Positions 15,594-23,349 of a DNA stretch of 39,569 bases are shown here, piece after piece. Position numbers and translations under genes: made by a program. Source of the stretch: JBEIVB01 sp040374085 (GTDB lineage: Bacteria; Bacteroidota; Bacteroidia; UBA4408). Location: contig JBEIVB010000012.1 of assembly GCA_040374085.1 (NCBI GenBank), positions 1 through 39,569 of the forward strand. The letters run 5' to 3'. The notes under the pieces are model-generated. The model was not told where the DNA came from. It was given only the letters and a program-made list of their open reading frames with translations, and did no database searches. How positions within the stretch are numbered: the first letter of the stretch is position 1; each line of letters begins with the position of its first letter.

Positions 15594-15610
15594 CGTTATT
15601 GTGGATAACG
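15594..15610 (-). promoter_or_regulatory. Exact DnaA box inside a perfect inverted repeat, ftsA-ftsZ gap
   Basis: On the minus strand the 9-mer TTATCCACA (15608-15600) equals the DnaA box consensus. It lies within CGTTAT-CCACA-ATAACG, a perfect 6-bp inverted repeat with a 5-nt loop, 3 nt past the ftsA stop and about 105 nt before the ftsZ start. It may link FtsZ supply to DnaA, or be an RNA hairpin at the end of ftsA. Confidence 0.4.
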
Positions 15611-15613
15611 ACA

Positions 15614-16942
15614 TCAACGAACGTCGTCGCTTAGCCAACGTTTTATCCGATCCAACAAAGATTCCGATTTCGGCTCCATCGGCGGTGGAGCCTGCTCAGC
15701 GTTGCTCGGTGGCTCGGGGGTTTGCATGGCATTACTGGATTCCACATTGGGCCTGATGTGTGCCGTTCGCGCCTGCATCTCTTCTCGCTTGCGCATGGCG
15801 TGTATCACCAATCCCACACCGGTAGCAAAGGTTGGACTCTTTAAATCGTCGACACCGCTGGCCAGGTGCTCGGTTGGAAAACCGATGCGCACATCTAAAC
15901 CCGATTTGTACTCCATCAGCTGAGTAAGGTGCTTCAACTGTGCCCCTCCACCGGTGAGCACAATACCCGCAATGAGTTTGCGCTCAAAACCGGAGTTGCG
16001 AATTTCATACAACACGTGGTCGAGAATTTCATCCATGCGCGCCTCAATAACATTGGCCAAATTCTTCATGGAAATCTCCTTAGGCTCTCTCCCGCGCAAA
16101 CCGGGAATGGACACAATCTCATTCTCCTGATTCTCGCTGGCGAGGGCAGATCCAAACTTAACCTTCAACAGCTCGGCTTGGTTGCGAATGATGGAAAGGG
16201 CATCGCGAATGTCTTCGGAGATGATGTTCCCACCGAAAGGAATTACAGCGGTATGACGAATGATGCCATCTTGAAAAATGGCGATATCGGTTGTTCCGCC
16301 GCCAATATCCACAAGAGCCACTCCGGCTTCCTTCTCCTCATCGCTGAGCACCGCATCGGCAGAAGCAATGGGCTCTAGGGTAAGCTCTTCCACCTCTAAG
16401 CCGGCACGCTTCACGCAACGCGCCAAGTTGTTTATGGAGGTTACGTGTCCGGTGATGATGTGGAAATACGCTTCCAATCGAATGCCCGACATGCCCACCG
16501 GACTTTTTATTCCACTTTCATTATCCACAATATACTCTTGGGGCAACACGTGGATGATTTCCTCACCCGGCTGCATCACCAACTTGTACATATCTTCTAT
16601 AAGGGCATACACATCTTGGTGGCTGATTTCATCTTCGAGGCTCCCGCGTGTAATGAGGCCCCTGTGCTGCATGCTCTTGATGTGTTGCCCGGCAATGCCC
16701 ACGTTTACTTTCTTTATGGGCATGCCCAAACGCTTCTCGGCTTCCTCAACGGCCAATCGAATGGAGTTCACGGTTTCTTCAATGTTGAAAACCACACCGC
16801 GTTTTACCCCAAGCGATTCGCTGCGGCCAACGGCCAGTATGTCTATTTTTCCGTGGTTGGTGCGCTTGCCCACCAGTACGGCAATTTTAGTGGTGCCAAT
16901 ATCCAGCCCTACCACAAGCTGATCTGCGTGAATTGATTCCAT
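15614..16942 (-). CDS. ftsA: Cell division protein FtsA
   Basis: A 442-residue actin-like ATPase that anchors FtsZ filaments to the inner membrane and recruits later division proteins. It shows the phosphate-1 motif VVGLDIGTTKIAVLVG, the 1C-domain region with VNVGIAGQHI, the phosphate-2 motif LVDIGGGTTDIAIF and the adenosine motif GIVLTGGGAQLKHL. The C-terminus is a proline/alanine-rich linker followed by an amphipathic helix, SLLDRIKRWLSDDVR, that fits the membrane-targeting sequence. It starts 5 nt after the ftsQ stop. An exact plus-strand TTATCCACA lies within the gene at 16521-16529. Confidence 0.96.
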   Translation of the reverse strand: MESIHADQLVVGLDIGTTKIAVLVGKRTNHGKIDILAVGRSESLGVKRGVVFNIEETVNSIRLAVEEAEKRLGMPIKKVNVGIAGQHIKSMQHRGLITRGSLEDEISHQDVYALIEDMYKLVMQPGEEIIHVLPQEYIVDNESGIKSPVGMSGIRLEAYFHIITGHVTSINNLARCVKRAGLEVEELTLEPIASADAVLSDEEKEAGVALVDIGGGTTDIAIFQDGIIRHTAVIPFGGNIISEDIRDALSIIRNQAELLKVKFGSALASENQENEIVSIPGLRGREPKEISMKNLANVIEARMDEILDHVLYEIRNSGFERKLIAGIVLTGGGAQLKHLTQLMEYKSGLDVRIGFPTEHLASGVDDLKSPTFATGVGLVIHAMRKREEMQARTAHIRPNVESSNAMQTPEPPSNAEQAPPPMEPKSESLLDRIKRWLSDDVR

Positions 16943-16947
16943 GGATG

Positions 16948-17802
16948 TTATGCTTTTTTCTTTTTTGTTTTTTCTAAGGAAGATTGAAATGACGCACCCT
17001 TCTTACACACCACCTGTCCGGCGTACTCCAAGTTGATTTCGCTGTATCGGTTCCAACCCACCAGCGGGAAGCCTCGTTTGTACATGACCATGAGCTTAGC
17101 AAACTTCTCTTCAATTCGGTTGGCATCACCCAGCACAATGCGGTGTTCGCCCGCAAGCGGTATTGCATAAAGCTTATACCCGTCGTAATACACCTGCTGA
17201 ATCTGGGCCCTCCAAAACGGACTTCGATCGATGAAATGCGCAACCTTAAAAAAACTCTCCAGAAGCTGTTGAGAAAGAGAAAGGCTATCGCAAAAAGTGG
17301 TGTGCGTTGCCAGGTGCCGGAAATACGTGCGTGCATAGGAGGCAGAAAAGGCTCCGGAGAACACGGGCACCCGCGCGGTGGATTTGGTGAAGAGGGGCAT
17401 TGGCCTGCCCAGCTGATCGAGATAAAAGCCTTCCTGTGACGAGTTGATGAGACGCGCAATGGGTCTACGCTGGCGAATGCGGATGGAAACGGTGCCATTG
17501 AGGTGCTTCACTACTTGGCTCTCTTCCACTGCCGGATGCTCATTAAACAAACGTTCTAAATCGTATGGATTCACCGTGCCCCACAACTGACCATCCAAAC
17601 GATCGCCGTGATCGAGCGCCAATTGCTTTACCTCCGGTGGATCAATGAACATGGCTTCTTCCGTGTTCTCAATAAACACTGCAACCTTGTTTACGGGTGT
17701 AGCATTCTGCTTAGCTTGCGTAAAACTCAGCAAGCAAAAGGTGCCCACTACAAGTGCAACCCAAAACACCGCAATGGAGATGCGTTTCACCATCTTTTTC
17801 AT
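16948..17802 (-). CDS. ftsQ: Cell division protein FtsQ
   Basis: A 284-residue bitopic membrane protein with a short basic N-terminus (MKKMVKR), one transmembrane helix (about residues 8-30), a periplasmic POTRA domain (about 40-115, including NPYDLERLFNEHPAVEESQV and IRIRQRRPIARL) and a beta domain up to the lysine-rich tail KTKKKKA. FtsQ links early and late division proteins through FtsL and FtsB-like partners. The start overlaps the murC stop as ATGA. The cytosolic tail is short, as usual in Bacteroidota. The call rests on domain order, length and position between murC and ftsA, since FtsQ sequences diverge strongly. Confidence 0.9.
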   Translation of the reverse strand: MKKMVKRISIAVFWVALVVGTFCLLSFTQAKQNATPVNKVAVFIENTEEAMFIDPPEVKQLALDHGDRLDGQLWGTVNPYDLERLFNEHPAVEESQVVKHLNGTVSIRIRQRRPIARLINSSQEGFYLDQLGRPMPLFTKSTARVPVFSGAFSASYARTYFRHLATHTTFCDSLSLSQQLLESFFKVAHFIDRSPFWRAQIQQVYYDGYKLYAIPLAGEHRIVLGDANRIEEKFAKLMVMYKRGFPLVGWNRYSEINLEYAGQVVCKKGASFQSSLEKTKKKKA

Positions 17803-19160
17803 TGGTATCGCCGGGTTAAAGGTTCAACCAAGGTGTCTATGTCTCCCGCTCCCAGGGTGAGGAGAACGCCCGTTAAATTTTGGGGGAGAGCCTCCACCAC
17901 ATCCTTCAAGTCTGCATATCGCACGTGTGCACGGTGCATGCCGGCTCCCAACATAGCTACATCTACACCCGCTATGGGTTCTTCGCGCGCCGGATAAATG
18001 GGCAACAATATGCATTCATCTAATGCGTCGAGGCTTTGCATAAAACCAGAGGCAAAGTCGCGGGTACGGGAAAAAAGATGGGGCTGAAAAATTCCGGTAA
18101 TGCGCCGACCCGGATACAATTCGCGCACCGACTGAATGCATGCGGATAGCTCGGTGGGATGGTGAGCGTAATCGTCTATGTACACCAATTGATGGCCCTC
18201 AACCCTTCGCTCAAAACGGCGTCGCACACCGGTGAACGTTTCCAAGCCTGCCTTCACTTGATCGGGTGAGAGACCAAAGCAAAGCGCCATAGCGGCTGCC
18301 GCTAAAGCGTTTTCTACGTTGTGGCGACCGGGTAGTCCCAAACGCACATGTTCTAAAACGCCCCAAGGGGTGTGGAAGGTGGCAAAATAATGGCCATCCG
18401 ATATTTCAACATTGCGCGCAACACAATCGGCATCTTCCTCTATGGCATACGTATAGGTTTTTACATCGGTTGCGAGAATGGGATTGAGTACAATGCCTTT
18501 TTTGCAAAACAAACTGCCGCCTGGTTGCACCTGGCTGGCAAATTCGGCAAAGGCCTCGAGCATGCTTTCGTGCGTGCCGTAAATGTCGAGATGATCGGGG
18601 TCTACGGATGTGATAACGGCCTGCTGCGGCGAAAGGGTAAGGAAAGATCGGTCGTACTCATCGGCCTCAGCTACCACAACCCGCTCGGTTCCGATCAATA
18701 AATTGGTATTATAATTTACGCTGATGCCGCCCAGAAAGGCGTTTATGGAGCGGCCCGCATGATGCAGCAGGTGAGCCAACAAGGTGGAGGTGGTGGTTTT
18801 TCCGTGTGTACCGGCAACGGCCAGCATACGCGATTGCTGGCTGATGGCACCCAGCACCTGGGCCCGCTTCTGAATCCGATAACCCTCGCGCACGAAATAC
18901 TGCCATTGCGGATGGTTTACGGGTACGGCAGGTGTAATTACCACGAGGGTACCTTCAGCCGAACGCATTTCCTCAGGCAAGGCTTCTACCGCATCTTCGT
19001 AAACGATACATATGCCTTCCGCTTCAAGCTGTTGGGTGAGTGCAGTAGGGGTTTTGTCGTAACCGGCTACAGCCATGCCCTTGTTCACAAAATAACGCGC
19101 CAAAGCCGACATGCCAATGCCACCGATTCCCAAAAAATATATGCGTTTGGCTGATGTCAT
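17799..19160 (-). CDS. murC: UDP-N-acetylmuramate--L-alanine ligase (MurC)
   Basis: A 453-residue cytosolic ligase that adds L-alanine to UDP-MurNAc, the first step of the peptide stem. The N-terminal Rossmann domain begins RIYFLGIGGIGMSALARYF; the central ATP-binding domain has the P-loop VAGTHGKTTTSTLLAHLL; the C-terminal domain holds YIDDYAHHPTELSA and IFQPHLFSRTRDF, both typical of MurC. Length and motifs are complete. It overlaps murG by 4 nt upstream and ftsQ by 4 nt downstream, so it is translationally coupled on both sides. Confidence 0.97.
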   Translation of the reverse strand: MTSAKRIYFLGIGGIGMSALARYFVNKGMAVAGYDKTPTALTQQLEAEGICIVYEDAVEALPEEMRSAEGTLVVITPAVPVNHPQWQYFVREGYRIQKRAQVLGAISQQSRMLAVAGTHGKTTTSTLLAHLLHHAGRSINAFLGGISVNYNTNLLIGTERVVVAEADEYDRSFLTLSPQQAVITSVDPDHLDIYGTHESMLEAFAEFASQVQPGGSLFCKKGIVLNPILATDVKTYTYAIEEDADCVARNVEISDGHYFATFHTPWGVLEHVRLGLPGRHNVENALAAAAMALCFGLSPDQVKAGLETFTGVRRRFERRVEGHQLVYIDDYAHHPTELSACIQSVRELYPGRRITGIFQPHLFSRTRDFASGFMQSLDALDECILLPIYPAREEPIAGVDVAMLGAGMHRAHVRYADLKDVVEALPQNLTGVLLTLGAGDIDTLVEPLTRRYQ

Positions 19161-20263
19161 GTGCGTGTGGGTTGAATAAGGTTCAGCACTTCTTTTGCAA
19201 TCACCTGAGCCGCTTGTGGGTGTGCAAAGGGAGCAATGGCTAATTCCATGGCGCTTATGCGGGCAGGATCCCGAATCAGATCCAGAACGGTGTCGCGCAA
19301 TTCCTGGGTGCAGGCTGCATCGGAAAGCAGCACGGCAGCGCTGTTGTTGGTTAATGCTTTTGCATTATGCGTTTGGTGATCTTCTGCAGCGCTTGGCAAG
19401 GGTACCAGCACCGACGCCTTCCCTGCCAGACTGAGCTCGGCAATGGCGCCTGCCCCGGCCCTGGAAACCACCAAAGAGGCGGCAGCAAACGCCAAATTCA
19501 TTTCTTGAATAAACGGCTGGGTACGCACCAAGGGGCTGTTTACAGAGGCCACCACCTGAGCGGCTTCAGCGGCAAATCCATTACCCGTTTGCCACAGCAC
19601 CTGTATGCCTGCTTCTACCCAGGTTGGCAATGCAGCGCAAACGGCTCGGTTTATGCTCCGAGCTCCGAGGCTCCCACCGGTGATGAGCACCAAGGGCTTT
19701 GCCGCATCAAAACCAAAATGAGAAAAGCCTTTCTCACGAAGCCCTTTCAGATCCTCCATATCCTTACGCACCGGATTTCCGGTGAGCAAGATGCGGTCGG
19801 CCGGAAAAAAGCGTTCGAGGCCGGGATAGGCCACGCAGATTTTCATAACCCGACGGGCAAGCCAACGGTTGGTGATGCCCGGCCAGGAGTTTTGCTCTTG
19901 TATTAACGTTGGGATGCCCTGCTGTTGCGCTGCCCACAAAACCGGGCCGCTGGCATAGCCACCCACACCCACCACCACATCGGGACGGAACTCGCGCACA
20001 AGAGAGCGTGCACGCATCAGACTTTTTATAACCTTAAACGGTAATGCCAGGTTGCGCAAAATTTCACCCCGGTGAAAACCGGCAATGGGCAACCCCACTA
20101 TGCGATAGCCCGCTGCAGGAATTTTTTCCATCTCCATCTTGCCCAAAGCGCCCACAAAAAGTAGTTCTACTGAAGGATCAAGGCTTTGCAAGGCCTGTGC
20201 AATGGCCACAGCCGGAAAGATATGCCCACCGGTGCCGCCTCCGCTGATCATCACCTTAGGCAT
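19157..20263 (-). CDS. murG: UDP-N-acetylglucosamine--N-acetylmuramyl-(pentapeptide) pyrophosphoryl-undecaprenol GlcNAc transferase (MurG)
   Basis: A 368-residue GT28 enzyme that adds GlcNAc to lipid I to make lipid II on the inner face of the membrane. It has the N-terminal glycine loop VMISGGGTGGHIFPAVAIAQAL, the acceptor-side block VVGVGGYASGPVLWAA, the second glycine loop VLITGGSLGARSIN and the UDP-GlcNAc binding block SRAGAGAIAELSLAGKASVLVPLP. The start overlaps the end of ftsW by 8 nt and the stop overlaps the murC start by 4 nt. Complete and ordinary. Confidence 0.97.
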   Translation of the reverse strand: MPKVMISGGGTGGHIFPAVAIAQALQSLDPSVELLFVGALGKMEMEKIPAAGYRIVGLPIAGFHRGEILRNLALPFKVIKSLMRARSLVREFRPDVVVGVGGYASGPVLWAAQQQGIPTLIQEQNSWPGITNRWLARRVMKICVAYPGLERFFPADRILLTGNPVRKDMEDLKGLREKGFSHFGFDAAKPLVLITGGSLGARSINRAVCAALPTWVEAGIQVLWQTGNGFAAEAAQVVASVNSPLVRTQPFIQEMNLAFAAASLVVSRAGAGAIAELSLAGKASVLVPLPSAAEDHQTHNAKALTNNSAAVLLSDAACTQELRDTVLDLIRDPARISAMELAIAPFAHPQAAQVIAKEVLNLIQPTRT

Positions 20264-21440
20264 GTTGCACCTCCTTCTCTTTTACAGGCTCTGATGGCTC
20301 ATCGAGCTCCCTGCTGATGGATAACATTATACCTATAGCCAGTGAACTCGACCAAATGGAGGTTCCACCCATGCTGATGAAAGGCAGGGTTTGACCCGTT
20401 ACCGGCAAGAGGTGAACCGCCACACCCATGTTGAGCATGCCCTGAAACACCAAAGAAAAAGCAATGCCAAAACCCAGGAGCTTGCCAAAAATAGAAGGAC
20501 ATCGGCTGACAATGCGCAAGCCCCGAAACAACAAGATGAGGTAGAGCAGCAGGAGCGTGCCACCCAGCAAGGTTCCATACTCTTCAATCACAATGGCGTA
20601 TATAAAATCCGAGGATGCTTGTGGCAACACACCCCGTTGAATGCTCTTGCCCGGGCCTTTTCCCAAAACGCCGCCGGTGGCAATGGCGATGCGCGCCAAG
20701 CGTGGCTGGTAGTTCTTATCTTCATCCTGTTCCGCCACCGAAAAGCCCATCAGGCGATTTTTCCAGGTGGCAGCTCGCGGAAGCAGTTTGGGCGCCACGG
20801 TGCTTAAGCCAATGAGCAGTACAAAGCCCGCTACCACCATACCGGCAAAAGACAACAAATGTTTAATGGGAACACGCGCTATGAACATCACCACCATGGC
20901 AACAGCAAACAAAGCTGCTGCAGTAGAAAGGTTGCCCGGCAAAATAAGTCCGCACACCACCAGCACCGGTAAAAAAATTGGGAAAAAAATCTCTTTAAAG
21001 GTTCCGAATTTACCCTCGCGTTGCGACAACTCCCGAGCCAAATAGGCGAGCAAGGCCAGTTTGGCAAAATCGCTGGTTTGAAAAGAAAGGTTGATGATGG
21101 GAACACTCAACCACCGCTTGGCATTGTTTACACTCGAACCGCCTATGAGGGTAACGAGCAAAAGCGGTATCACCAGCAGAAATGCAACCGCGGCATATTT
21201 AGAAAATCGCTTGTAGGGAATGCGGTGCACCATCCACATGATCAGCAAGCCCAATCCCTGGGTAATCAGGTGCTTCATTAAATGAAACTCCGGGGCCATT
21301 CCTTTCTTCTTATGAAACAACTCGCTCACCGAACTGTACACCACCAACATGCTCACCAAAGACAATAGAATCACCACGCTCCAGATCACCCGGTCGCCGC
21401 TGAGCCATTTTGATGGTTGAGGTTGTGCTGTTGCCGCCAT
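20256..21440 (-). CDS. ftsW: Septal SEDS peptidoglycan polymerase FtsW
   Basis: A 394-residue SEDS-family membrane protein with about ten transmembrane helices that polymerises lipid II at the septum together with FtsI. Family blocks include AKRWLSVPIINLSFQTSDFAKLALL, the GNLSTAAALFAVAMVVMFIA segment, the extracytosolic loop after MGFSVAEQDEDKNYQPRLAR, the catalytic-region block KSIQRGVLPQASSDFIYAI, and LLPVTGQTLPFISMGGTSI at the end. It is assigned to FtsW rather than RodA by its place in the dcw cluster. The ATG at 21440 overlaps the stop of the MurD-like gene as TAATG, which argues for this start over an in-frame ATG at 21455 and means translation of the two is coupled. Confidence 0.94.
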   Translation of the reverse strand: MAATAQPQPSKWLSGDRVIWSVVILLSLVSMLVVYSSVSELFHKKKGMAPEFHLMKHLITQGLGLLIMWMVHRIPYKRFSKYAAVAFLLVIPLLLVTLIGGSSVNNAKRWLSVPIINLSFQTSDFAKLALLAYLARELSQREGKFGTFKEIFFPIFLPVLVVCGLILPGNLSTAAALFAVAMVVMFIARVPIKHLLSFAGMVVAGFVLLIGLSTVAPKLLPRAATWKNRLMGFSVAEQDEDKNYQPRLARIAIATGGVLGKGPGKSIQRGVLPQASSDFIYAIVIEEYGTLLGGTLLLLYLILLFRGLRIVSRCPSIFGKLLGFGIAFSLVFQGMLNMGVAVHLLPVTGQTLPFISMGGTSIWSSSLAIGIMLSISRELDEPSEPVKEKEVQHA

Positions 21441-21970
21441 TAAATTCCGCCCCACTTTAGTTTGGCCACCTCGGCCTTAAACGCACGACCTCTTTCTTCG
21501 TAGTTTTGAAAGACATCGTAGCTCGGACAGGCCGGTGCAAAAAGCACGGTATCGCCGGATTCGGCAAAGCGCGAGGCAATGTACACCGCATCGCGCACGG
21601 TAGAGGCATTCAAGACCAACGGTACTTCGCGATGCAAGGCCTCCATGAGCGCCCATTCCTCGCGGCCCATGCAAATTAAAAGGCGAACTTTCTCTTTGGC
21701 TATGCCTTTTAGGTTATCGTACACATTGTTTCGACCACTGCCTCCGGCCAACCAAATGATCGGACTTTGGGTGCGTTCCAATGCAAGCCACGCAGCATCT
21801 ACGTCGCACGAGCGGCTGTCGTTGATGTAGCGCACACCATGAAGCGTATCCACCAACTCGAGATGATGCTCTCCACGAGGCTCAGCCTCTTGGTACACTT
21901 TTCGAAACTGCTCGCGCTTGCGCAGCAGCTTTTCTTCGAGCGATGCACTTTTCAGTTGGGTCTTCTTCAT
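21440..21970 (-). CDS. Stand-alone MurD C-terminal-domain paralog
   Basis: A 176-residue protein equivalent only to the third domain of MurD, encoded directly after the full murD. Against that MurD it aligns from about residue 22 to the end: HHLELV...YINDSRSCDVDAAW with HRLEFV...FINDSKATNVNSTW, IIWLAGGSGRNNVYDNL with TVWIVGGQDKGNDYDML, and FAPACPSYDVFQNYEERGRAF with LSPACASFDLFENYEDRGRQF. The first 30 residues are a charged, helix-like extension absent from MurD. There is no P-loop domain, so it cannot catalyse the ligase reaction by itself. The DSKAT motif is changed to DSRSC and the GGQDK motif to GGSGR; these are regions that contact D-glutamate and the intermediate in MurD. It starts 24 nt after murD and is coupled to ftsW (TAATG). 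It is a complete frame with clean ends, so it looks like a maintained gene, not debris. Confidence 0.88.
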   Translation of the reverse strand: MKKTQLKSASLEEKLLRKREQFRKVYQEAEPRGEHHLELVDTLHGVRYINDSRSCDVDAAWLALERTQSPIIWLAGGSGRNNVYDNLKGIAKEKVRLLICMGREEWALMEALHREVPLVLNASTVRDAVYIASRFAESGDTVLFAPACPSYDVFQNYEERGRAFKAEVAKLKWGGI

Positions 21971-21994
21971 GGTTTTTGGGTATTTACTCTTATA

Positions 21995-23347
21995 TTATAA
22001 ACTCCGAACAGCAACCTTAAACTGCCGCCCGCGGTCTTCGTAGTTTTCGAACAAATCAAAGCTGGCACAGGCCGGAGAAAGCAACACCGTATCGCCCTTC
22101 TTACCCAATCGATACGAGGCCTTAACCGCAGCCTCTGCACTTTGAGTCTCTACCATCTCAAGGCCCAGTCCGCCAAAGGCTTCTATAAGTTTTTGGTTGT
22201 CTTTACCCAAACATACAATGGCCTTTACTTTTTCTTTTACCAGCTCCATCAGCATATCGTAGTCGTTGCCCTTATCCTGTCCACCCACAATCCAAACGGT
22301 AGGTTCCTGCATGGATTCCAATGCATACCAGGTGCTGTTTACGTTGGTGGCCTTACTGTCGTTTATGAAGGCAATGCCGTTGACCTTCGCTACAAACTCG
22401 AGGCGATGCTCGATGTTTTCAAAGTCAGACAGGCTCTCGCGTATGGTCTCTTTGCGGATTTCGAGAACACGTGCGGCTATGCCGGCGGCCATGGAGTTGT
22501 AGGCATTGTGCTTGCCTTGCAGCGCTAAGTCTTGAATGGACATGGTAAAGGGTTGGTTTGGTAGGTTGAACGAAATGGTGTTGTTGAGCAGGAAGGCGCC
22601 GGGGTTTACTTCGGTGCCGATGGAGAAGGGCAGACATTGCATGCCGAAAGACTTGCTTTGCATGGCTGCCCGGGTGATGGGATCGTCGTAGCAATAAATG
22701 AAGCAGTCGGCAGCACCCATCTGCTGCACAATGCGAAACTTCGATTGCACATAACGTTCAAGTTGTCCGTCGTAGCGATCGAGGTGATCGGGGGTAATGT
22801 TGCACAGCACGGCCACGTGAAGATGGGTGTTGTACATACCATCCAATTGAAAGCTGGAGAGCTCGAGCACGTAATGATCGAAGTCGTTCTCGGCCACCTG
22901 GCGCGCAAAGCTCTTGCCAATGTTGCCCCCAAGCCCCACCCGCATACCGGCTTTTTTTAGGATGTGGTAGATGAGCGAGGTGGTGGTGGTTTTGCCGTTG
23001 GTTCCGGTAATGCCGATTAGGGTTGCCGAGGTATAACGTGCAGCAAACTCAATTTCGGAAATCACGCTGAGGCCTTTGCGTTGGGCCGCTTGCACCATAG
23101 ATGCTTTATCCGGAATGCCCGGACTCTTTACTACCTCGGTGGCCCACTGAATGCGCTCGGGGGTATGCCCGCCTTCTTCAAAAAGAATGCCCCTATCGGA
23201 AAGCTCTTTTTTATAATGTTCCTTTAAAGCACCCGCATCGGAAAGAAAAACCTCATAGCCCTGCTTCTGCGCAAGTATGGCCGTACCCACGCCGCTTTCT
23301 CCGCCGCCGAGTATCAACAAATGCTTATGCAGGGTACTGTCCAACAC
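21995..23347 (-). CDS. murD: UDP-N-acetylmuramoyl-L-alanine--D-glutamate ligase (MurD)
   Basis: A 450-residue three-domain ligase that adds D-glutamate to UDP-MurNAc-L-Ala in the cytosol. Domain 1 starts LLILGGGESGVGTAILAQ; domain 2 has the P-loop ITGTNGKTTTTSLIYHIL and the HLDRYDG region; domain 3 has INDSKATNVNSTWYAL, VGGQDKGNDYD and SPACASFDLFENYEDRG, all standard for the family. Complete and of normal length. It follows mraY by 2 nt and precedes the C-terminal-domain paralog by 24 nt. Since the full enzyme is intact, the paralog is not a replacement for a broken domain. Confidence 0.97.
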   Translation of the reverse strand: MLDSTLHKHLLILGGGESGVGTAILAQKQGYEVFLSDAGALKEHYKKELSDRGILFEEGGHTPERIQWATEVVKSPGIPDKASMVQAAQRKGLSVISEIEFAARYTSATLIGITGTNGKTTTTSLIYHILKKAGMRVGLGGNIGKSFARQVAENDFDHYVLELSSFQLDGMYNTHLHVAVLCNITPDHLDRYDGQLERYVQSKFRIVQQMGAADCFIYCYDDPITRAAMQSKSFGMQCLPFSIGTEVNPGAFLLNNTISFNLPNQPFTMSIQDLALQGKHNAYNSMAAGIAARVLEIRKETIRESLSDFENIEHRLEFVAKVNGIAFINDSKATNVNSTWYALESMQEPTVWIVGGQDKGNDYDMLMELVKEKVKAIVCLGKDNQKLIEAFGGLGLEMVETQSAEAAVKASYRLGKKGDTVLLSPACASFDLFENYEDRGRQFKVAVRSL

Positions 23348-23349
23348 GA

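Noticed and set aside
16278..16922. A 214-codon open frame opposite ftsA
   Set aside because: Shadow of ftsA; serine/threonine-rich translation with no domain.
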